Assembly (NCBI GenBank): GCA_018679695.1
Contig: JAHHKH010000341.1
Span: 1-5,289 of the forward strand
Length of the DNA: 5,289 nucleotides
DNA from: Maribacter sp.
Lineage (GTDB): Bacteria; Bacteroidota; Bacteroidia; Flavobacteriales; Flavobacteriaceae
Direction: 5' to 3'
The notes below the pieces were generated by a model. That model did not search any database. It had not been told where the DNA came from and worked only from the letters and a program-made list of their open reading frames with translations. Positions 1 through 5,289 of this stretch are shown here, one piece after another. The stretch's first letter is position 1; the number at the start of each line of letters is the position of its first letter. A program made the position numbers and the translations under genes.

Positions 1-858
1 ATTTAAATGGGCATTGGCAATGGATGTATAACTTAATCCTGTCTGTATTTCCAAAATCTCATTTTGCTCCATGTCAAATGTCAAATAGAGGCCATTGTTG
101 GTGCCTAAAGTTTCAGACTCTCCTTCCTTCCAGATTTCATCGATAAAACTTCCGGTTTTTAACGGTTTTTTACTGAGCTTGGCCACGAAGAACATTTTGA
201 CGGTTTTCCCGGGATCGCAAAACTTTGCATATTCGGGATTGGTTTCGATATAACCTTCTACTACTGTTTCGTTCACTAATCTGGCTTTTGCCATTATGAC
301 GTCGCTACTTTCACCTTGTTTATGCCCTATATCAATAATCACATGGGCTACATCGGGCTCAAGAAAAGTATAGCGGTGATATCCCACTCTTTCAGTAGCG
401 GTCAATTCTGCCCTTATCTTATAATCATCAAGGGTTACTGCATAATATCCCGGTTCGGCCATCTCATTGGCTTTACTAAATCGGGACCGATAACCACTAT
501 CAGGGTCGACCAAAGTACCGGGTATTGTTTTTAATACCCCGGTTATTGGCATAAAAACCAAACCGCCAATTTGAAACTCATGAAAATGACCAAACCCCTC
601 AATTGAGGTATGCCGGTCGTCATAGCCCGTAGGTCCCCACCCACCCTGACTGTTATAGGCATTGGTGTGAGGTGCCAATTTTGCCATGCCGAAAGGTCGA
701 GCGGCTGGAGTGTAAAAAAACCATCGTCCATGAACCGATCCTATTTGAGGATCTACGTATTGGACCAGGTCCGGTAAAGTTCTTTTCGGTGGTCGTATAT
801 CCTCCCTGCAGCCCATACTGAGGATAATCACAATTAAAATCGAAAGTAAATATTTCAT
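1..858 (-). CDS. GH92-family alpha-mannosidase lipoprotein, N-terminal part (3' end off window)
   Basis: The frame opens at ATG 858-856 and runs without a stop for 286 codons to the window edge, so the C-terminus is missing. Residues 1-17 form a lipoprotein signal: Lys2, a hydrophobic core, then SMGC with Cys17 as the lipidation site. The lipobox is slightly degenerate, with Ser at -3. REDI follows the Cys; acidic residues there resemble the surface-export signal of Bacteroidota lipoproteins. The rest matches the N-terminal beta-sandwich domain of GH92, a calcium-dependent exo-alpha-mannosidase family: VDPQIGS at 35-41, TPAARPFGMAKLAPHT at 50-65, SIEGFGHFHEF at 85-95, MPITG at 103-107, and GLSYTSIANAHLN at 274-286, the equivalent of the common GlSyvSxeNAxxNL motif. 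GH92 proteins are usually about 700-800 residues, so the catalytic (alpha/alpha)6 domain lies outside the window and its residues cannot be checked. The gene follows the GH38-type gene by 65 bases on the same strand, probably in one operon. The family call is firm; substrate and linkage are unknown. Confidence -1.
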   Translation of the reverse strand, partial: MKYLLSILIVIILSMGCREDIRPPKRTLPDLVQYVDPQIGSVHGRWFFYTPAARPFGMAKLAPHTNAYNSQGGWGPTGYDDRHTSIEGFGHFHEFQIGGLVFMPITGVLKTIPGTLVDPDSGYRSRFSKANEMAEPGYYAVTLDDYKIRAELTATERVGYHRYTFLEPDVAHVIIDIGHKQGESSDVIMAKARLVNETVVEGYIETNPEYAKFCDPGKTVKMFFVAKLSKKPLKTGSFIDEIWKEGESETLGTNNGLYLTFDMEQNEILEIQTGLSYTSIANAHLN

Positions 859-923
859 ATTATAAAATTTATTTCTGGCTTCTGTTAATTCAATAATATC
901 GTAATGCAAAAAAGGAGAATTGA
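859..923 (-). other. AT-rich intergenic spacer between the GH38-type and GH92 genes
   Basis: This 65-base gap holds the untranslated leader of the GH92 gene. The bases just before the start codon are almost pure A/T (AAATAAATTTTATAAT), with no Shine-Dalgarno motif, as is usual for Bacteroidota initiation sites. I see no GC-rich stem followed by a T-run that would end transcription after the GH38-type gene. The nearest fit to a Bacteroidota -7 box (TAnnTTTG) is TATTATTG, but it has no TTG at the right distance upstream. Readthrough from the upstream gene is therefore the simplest reading. Confidence -1.
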
Positions 924-3704
924 CTATTTCAATACAAATGAAAGAGGTTGGTTAGGCTTAATATTTATTTGAAACCTATTATTTGAGATGGTTAACCCAA
1001 TAGTATCCAATACTTCACCTCTTAAATTACAGGCAAATGCCCTTTTAAAGCTACTCCCATTGGGAAGCATTACTTCACATGATCCACCTTTACCTGATTG
1101 TTCCCATAACCTGAGTAGAATACCGTCGCCATCCCGATTCTTTCCATATGTGGTAACAGCTACTCCCTTTTTTGATAGGGCTATTCCTTGTTGTTTTATA
1201 GGTGCATCTCCTTTTGGCCCATCATAATATACACCTTCTAAAGGAACGCGGGTCTCCTCTGACGGTACAATAAAGGTCTCCTGTTCATCATATTTTGTAT
1301 AGTTCCAAATATAGAACCTTGAAGAAAACGAGCCTTCAATCCACTCTGTGAAATTGGTTCCCCATTGGTTGTTGAACAGGTTTATAAATACTTTCCCCGA
1401 CTTAAAACTTCTGTTTTTCGAAAACTTGAACAGTCCTGTATTGTCGATACTGATTCCAGGGGCATCAGGAGTGTTAAGACCTATTCCACTACCTTTTTTA
1501 TCGAACATGGCCATTGAGGTATTCAAAAAAACAAAGTCCTGGTTGGTTCCTTCAACCAACTCACGTTGGGGGTCTACAATACCCCCGAGGCGATTGAGAC
1601 GATATTCAGGGTTTTTTAATGCAAACGGGAATGAAAGCCACCCTGCTTCAGGAAGGGCATTAGGTCGTTTACCATTTATTCCCCAGACAATTTCTACAAA
1701 AGGGCTGTTTTCATATATGATGTAGGTAATCAAGTACTGTTGCGGATCCGATGCCTGCACTTTTCCAAATACCGTTGCCCGGACTGAATTTCCCATATCC
1801 AAGAAAACAATTTTCTCACTGGTCCCTTTATAAGATTTGGTTTTTTTAAATGGAACCAATGGTCTTCCCATTTCTTGATTGGCCCAACTTTCTGAGCCTG
1901 GTTTTACATATGCTTCGTTATATGAATCCAATGCTTCTTGTCCAAACTGCTTGTAATGGTATTGGCCAAAACCTTCATCACTGTTTGAATCTACCAGTTC
2001 CTTTTTAGCTTTTTTATCATATAAGGAAGATAAGGCCCCGGTAATTGGATTAATTTGCAGTTTTAAACGGTTGTTTTCAAGTATATGTTCAGTTTTATCA
2101 ACAATCAATGATGATTTTTTCTTTATTGGCGTTAATATGGGGATATAAGTTTTATATCCCATGGATGGTACATTCTTGGCCTCAAAAGAAACTAAATTGT
2201 AATCATTATAAACCGGAATCACTTCTTCAGAATTCGAGTCTTTTAAGCCATATATTTGGAAATCTTTTTGGTAAACACCTGTAAAAAAATTTACTTTTCC
2301 ACTCCTCGACCATGGTAAAGGATTGTACACGACAATTCTTTTGCCTTCAATATTTACGGAAGCCGCCAATTTTTTCATTTGACGTTTCATCAACGGAACA
2401 ACGATTTTCTCAGCTTTTTTGATTCGGGCTTTTTTTTCATCCCAGGATCCTTCAACAAAATCATAGTTGCCCAGGGTCTTGTTGATTTTAAATTCATCGT
2501 TATAGGTCCATTTGTGTTGATTACCATGGGTCATGGCGATACCAAAAGTATGTTCATCATAGAGAATCATATTTTCAACAGCCTCATCTATATAGTTTTT
2601 CACAGTAGTATTGCTCCCCAGCCACTGGTTCATCTGAGTGTTTAGTATTTCAGTGTTGTAAGTCTTGCGCTGAAGGTTCTTGCTCAACTTTGTTTCACGG
2701 GGCATTGACATATAACCATGTATCCACGTGTCTGGCATATCCCCTGTAATAACAGGCAAGTTGGGATTCTCTTTCATTAACAAATCATAAAAATCAGAAA
2801 TACGCCCTATTTTAACTCTGGCATTTGGCATCTTTTCTTTTGCCTCCTTTAAGACTTCGGCAACCTCTTCCGGAGAAGGAGCTCCGGCATTTTCATGGGT
2901 AAAAATCATTGCCATCCAGGTTTGATGCTTCCAATCCTTTGGTGGAAGAATTCCCGATCCATAATATTTAGCCCAATAGAATGTCAATATTCTTGATCCA
3001 TCAGGACCCTGCCACCAAAACAAGGGAGGGACATCTGGGGCAGAAGATCCTGGGTTGCATCCGATATGGAGGATATCGACTCCCGCGTTTTTTAATAAGG
3101 TAGGCATTACCCTTGAGTGGCTAGGTACATCCGTAAGTTTTGCTTCTCTAGATATTGGTGTGCCGAATTTTTTATTAATCGTCGTATTGTATGATAATCC
3201 TCGAACCAAGCTCTCTACATCGCTGGCTTCCGTTTGATAGGTCAAAGGAAGTGCATGTGGTACAATACGTTCGTTTTTTATAGCTTGTTCCAATTTCATT
3301 CTGTTTTCGGCGGAGGCATTTTCTAACATATATTTTAAAGGCCAGCTAGGAATTGTCCATTTGAATTGCTCGTGTTTTGGCAGGAATGAGGTTTCTTCAA
3401 TAGATTTCAATGTTTCACTTAACATTTCACCTCTATATTGCTGAAGTACCCCTTGGGACCAATCAGTATATCCAATATCAAAATGCATCTTAAAAACAAT
3501 TACGATATCGTTTAGCTGATTATTAATTGTGCCAGAATCTGTTTTAACCGCTTCAATTTGCCCATTCAAATTCAGTGATGCCATTATCAGCAATAACAAC
3601 CAAAATGATTTAACAAGGTTTAATCTCTCTCGTTTTGTGGATTTGGAAAAAAACTTCACTGATATGGGATTTACAAAATAGTTCATTCTTTTTATTTTTA
3701 ACAT
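924..3704 (-). CDS. Exported GH38-type alpha-mannosidase-like glycoside hydrolase
   Basis: A complete 926-residue protein ending in TAG. GH38 enzymes are zinc-dependent retaining alpha-mannosidases; exact substrate and linkage here are unknown. The hydrophobic run SFWLLLLIMASLNLNG at about 33-48 is a signal peptide, probably cut before Gln49, so the enzyme should act in the periplasm or outside. The N-terminal catalytic region has HFDIGYTD (His74 and Asp76, candidate zinc ligands), TDVPSHS (Asp192, candidate nucleophile and zinc ligand, matching DPFGHS of classical members), LFWWQGPDGSRIL at 228-240, GDMPDTW (Asp322 or Asp325, candidate acid/base) and DEHTFG (His385, candidate last zinc ligand). 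A helical stretch follows at about 420-450, then the C-terminal beta domains, with ENNRLKLQINPITGALSSLYDK typical of the GH38 C-terminal domain. The first ATG gives an unusually long 32-residue charged leader; ATG at 3686 (Met7) or GTG at 3659 (Val16) would give a more normal signal peptide. It overlaps the preceding gene by 7 bases. The signatures are divergent enough that it may be a separate, uncharacterised GH38-like subfamily; DUF5054-type proteins are one possibility. Confidence -1.
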   Translation of the reverse strand: MLKIKRMNYFVNPISVKFFSKSTKRERLNLVKSFWLLLLIMASLNLNGQIEAVKTDSGTINNQLNDIVIVFKMHFDIGYTDWSQGVLQQYRGEMLSETLKSIEETSFLPKHEQFKWTIPSWPLKYMLENASAENRMKLEQAIKNERIVPHALPLTYQTEASDVESLVRGLSYNTTINKKFGTPISREAKLTDVPSHSRVMPTLLKNAGVDILHIGCNPGSSAPDVPPLFWWQGPDGSRILTFYWAKYYGSGILPPKDWKHQTWMAMIFTHENAGAPSPEEVAEVLKEAKEKMPNARVKIGRISDFYDLLMKENPNLPVITGDMPDTWIHGYMSMPRETKLSKNLQRKTYNTEILNTQMNQWLGSNTTVKNYIDEAVENMILYDEHTFGIAMTHGNQHKWTYNDEFKINKTLGNYDFVEGSWDEKKARIKKAEKIVVPLMKRQMKKLAASVNIEGKRIVVYNPLPWSRSGKVNFFTGVYQKDFQIYGLKDSNSEEVIPVYNDYNLVSFEAKNVPSMGYKTYIPILTPIKKKSSLIVDKTEHILENNRLKLQINPITGALSSLYDKKAKKELVDSNSDEGFGQYHYKQFGQEALDSYNEAYVKPGSESWANQEMGRPLVPFKKTKSYKGTSEKIVFLDMGNSVRATVFGKVQASDPQQYLITYIIYENSPFVEIVWGINGKRPNALPEAGWLSFPFALKNPEYRLNRLGGIVDPQRELVEGTNQDFVFLNTSMAMFDKKGSGIGLNTPDAPGISIDNTGLFKFSKNRSFKSGKVFINLFNNQWGTNFTEWIEGSFSSRFYIWNYTKYDEQETFIVPSEETRVPLEGVYYDGPKGDAPIKQQGIALSKKGVAVTTYGKNRDGDGILLRLWEQSGKGGSCEVMLPNGSSFKRAFACNLRGEVLDTIGLTISNNRFQINIKPNQPLSFVLK
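3698..3704 (-). other. ATGTTAA start/stop overlap coupling the ManA-type and GH38-type genes
   Basis: On the minus strand the bases ATGTTAA contain the first possible ATG of the GH38-type gene (3704-3702) and the TAA stop of the ManA-type gene (3700-3698). Such an overlap normally means that the genes share one mRNA and that translation of the second is helped by ribosomes finishing the first. If translation really starts at 3686 or 3659, the genes are instead separated by 11 or 38 bases, still within one operon. Confidence -1.
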
Positions 3705-5289
3705 GCATCATCTTTTACAAAAGAAACTATAACTTTTGCATTAGATTTCCCTTTGTTTATCACAGTAAATCTATTTGCTGCTGCAGGAATTGCAAAGGTC
3801 TCTGCAAAACGATAGGTTTGATTTGCAGAATCCTTGATTTGCAGTTGCAATGATTCTCCTTCGACCAACATCAGCACATGGCATTGATTATTGGTTTCTA
3901 TGGTTATTTGATCCTGGAAATCATATCGATACACATCATAAAAATGATCTTTATGTGTGGGTAAATGTATTTTCTCCCAATCCTCTCCAGAGTCCTCCAG
4001 TATAGGTTTTGAAATAAGGGTATCCTGAACCTTTTGACCTTGCCTATCGAAGTTCAAATTCGCAAAAGCGCGCTCAATATTCAACGGTCGAGGGTTTCCA
4101 TCCAAATCTAAACGCTGCCAATCGTACATTTTAAAAGTAAATATATAGGGTGTTGCACTGATTTCAAGCACTAAATTGTTCTTTCCAGAGCAATGAACTG
4201 TTCCGTGTGGAATTAAAAAAAGATCGTGTTTTTTAGCAGGAAGTTTTTGAATAAATCTTTCTACATCTAAAATTTCCTTGGTTTTAAAACTATCGTCAAG
4301 GGCCTTTTTGAATTCGATGGGGTCTATACCCTCTTGAAAACCCAAGTAAACTTGTGCGTCCCTCCCGGCATCTACTATATAATAGGTTTCATCCTGGGTA
4401 AAATTTTCCCCGAACTCCTTTACAATATAATCTGGTTTTGGATGACATTGTACCGAAAGGTTACCCCCTTGAAAAGTATCTAAAAAATCGAACCGAATCG
4501 GAAATTCATCACCAAATCTTTTCACGGCTTTTCCTAAAATATTTTCCTTTTCCTGAAACATCAACATATCAAAAGACACCTCCAGCAAGGCGTTATCCCC
4601 TTCAAAAACCAACCCGTTTTCAGGAACTATCATCTCAAAAGACCAAGCGTAATTGGGCACATTTTGATTTAGAGCTTTAAGCCTATTTTTCATCCATTGT
4701 CCTCCCCATACGCCAGGTTCAAACCAAGGTCTTACCCTAAAAGCACTTTTCGACATTGTATGAAGACCATTCCTTAATTCTTCGCCCGGCATCCAAACCG
4801 GATTCCCCGGTCTTTGTGAATCTACAATTATTGAAATTTTTGGTAATAAGCTCTTCTTTGCCTTGTTCAATACAGGCCAATCTACAAAGTAAAAATGCTT
4901 GTACATTTGTTTATGGTCTTTGGGATGGCTAACACCAAAATTGGTAACGGTATTTGCCCGCATACGATATTGAAGCTCATTTTTTGGTAGATCAAAATAA
5001 ACCAAGAAGCCCTCTATTCCCGATTCATAAGCTCCTGTACCATAAACAATATTAATGTCCGCAGTTGCATCCAAAGCCATAGTAATCAGCTTTTCAGAAT
5101 CGAAGTACTCTAAGAGCTCTATATTCGCCCTATGGCCAAAAATAGGTTCTTCCCCTCCTAAAAAGGGGGTTATCATCGCCGAAATTTCACCTTCAGTTCT
5201 TACATAATCTTGGATATTTATGAATGAAGAATTAAGACCGATATCTTGAAAAGAACTTTGTAAAGCATCCCGAACTTCAATCCAATCTA
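3698..5289 (-). CDS. Large class I mannose-6-phosphate isomerase-like protein (5' end off window)
   Basis: The frame is open from the window edge to TAA at 3700-3698, giving 529 visible residues. The internal Met at 5176 is not the likely start, because 37 in-frame codons precede it with no stop and continue the same fold-like sequence. ManA enzymes are zinc-dependent cupins that interconvert mannose-6-phosphate and fructose-6-phosphate in the cytoplasm. Numbering from the first complete codon, the ManA core starts near residue 180 (FRVRPWFEPGVWGGQWM). It carries SVQCHP (Gln280 and His282) and QDETYY (Glu300), then LIPHGTVHCSG (His365), which together fit the metal site. LEISATPYIFTFKMYDW and LDGNPRPLNIERA are also typical ManA blocks. 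A second small beta domain ends the protein (about 465-529). The first 180 residues, with IVYGTGAY, FDLPKNELQYR and FVDWPVL, are an extra region absent from ordinary ManA of 300-400 residues; they recall the N-terminal half of the large ManA-like proteins of about 600 residues. No signal peptide can be judged. The isomerase fold is well supported; the exact substrate is not. Confidence -1.
   Translation of the reverse strand, partial: DWIEVRDALQSSFQDIGLNSSFINIQDYVRTEGEISAMITPFLGGEEPIFGHRANIELLEYFDSEKLITMALDATADINIVYGTGAYESGIEGFLVYFDLPKNELQYRMRANTVTNFGVSHPKDHKQMYKHFYFVDWPVLNKAKKSLLPKISIIVDSQRPGNPVWMPGEELRNGLHTMSKSAFRVRPWFEPGVWGGQWMKNRLKALNQNVPNYAWSFEMIVPENGLVFEGDNALLEVSFDMLMFQEKENILGKAVKRFGDEFPIRFDFLDTFQGGNLSVQCHPKPDYIVKEFGENFTQDETYYIVDAGRDAQVYLGFQEGIDPIEFKKALDDSFKTKEILDVERFIQKLPAKKHDLFLIPHGTVHCSGKNNLVLEISATPYIFTFKMYDWQRLDLDGNPRPLNIERAFANLNFDRQGQKVQDTLISKPILEDSGEDWEKIHLPTHKDHFYDVYRYDFQDQITIETNNQCHVLMLVEGESLQLQIKDSANQTYRFAETFAIPAAANRFTVINKGKSNAKVIVSFVKDDAC

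Noticed and set aside
710..722. Seven-base homopolymer in the GH92 gene as a phase-variation tract or frameshift
   Set aside because: The tract encodes WFFYT in frame with conserved GH92 sequence on both sides, and seven bases is short for slippage-driven switching.
543..731. Minus-strand 62-codon ORF
   Set aside because: It lies out of frame inside the GH92 coding sequence, which has a continuous 286-codon frame with recognisable family motifs over the same bases.
859..923. Separate promoter for the GH92 gene
   Set aside because: TATTATTG resembles a -7 box, but the only upstream TTG is 8 bases away instead of roughly 20, and the AT-rich spacer gives such matches by chance.
898..923. Transcription terminator after the GH38-type gene
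   Set aside because: There is a short T-run on the minus strand (about 908-913) but no GC-rich inverted repeat before it.
1348..1725. Plus-strand 125-codon ORF
   Set aside because: It is antisense to the C-terminal domain of the GH38-type gene, has no recognisable motif, and is explained by the low stop frequency opposite a real gene.
4438..4680. Plus-strand 80-codon ORF
   Set aside because: It is antisense to the conserved ManA core and its translation shows no family-like pattern.
5174..5176. ATG as the start of the ManA-type protein
   Set aside because: The frame stays open for 37 more codons to the window edge, and that sequence (DWIEVRDAL, then QDYVRTEGEIS) reads as part of the same domain, so the true start is off the window.

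Overview
The window looks like part of a carbohydrate-utilisation operon from a low-GC Bacteroidota, most likely a marine or environmental flavobacterium. The reasons are the AT-rich DNA, the absence of Shine-Dalgarno motifs, AT-rich start contexts, a lipoprotein signal followed by acidic residues, and the enzyme families present. This taxonomic call is an inference from style, not from a marker gene.

All coding sequence lies on the minus strand, so the operon reads from position 5289 towards position 1. In transcription order: (1) 5289-3698, a large mannose-6-phosphate isomerase-like (ManA-type) cytoplasmic protein whose N-terminus is off the window; (2) 3704-924, a complete exported glycoside hydrolase of the GH38 alpha-mannosidase type, overlapping the stop of gene 1 by 7 bases; (3) a 65-base AT-rich spacer; (4) 858-1, the first 286 residues of a lipoprotein with the N-terminal domain of a GH92 alpha-mannosidase, cut off by the window edge before the catalytic domain. 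Nothing convincing is coded on the plus strand.

The genes make a coherent pathway on paper. A GH92 lipoprotein and an exported GH38-type enzyme would release mannose, or a related sugar, from an alpha-mannoside such as a high-mannose N-glycan, mannan or a more unusual polysaccharide. The ManA-type protein would feed the sugar phosphate into fructose-6-phosphate. No transporter (SusC/SusD), regulator or sugar kinase is visible in the window. Each protein belongs to a non-textbook branch of its family: the ManA protein has a long extra N-terminal region, the GH38 enzyme has divergent active-site signatures, and the GH92 N-domain has altered conserved motifs. The true substrate may therefore not be a standard mannan. 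No mobile element, CRISPR array, RNA gene or convincing terminator was seen.
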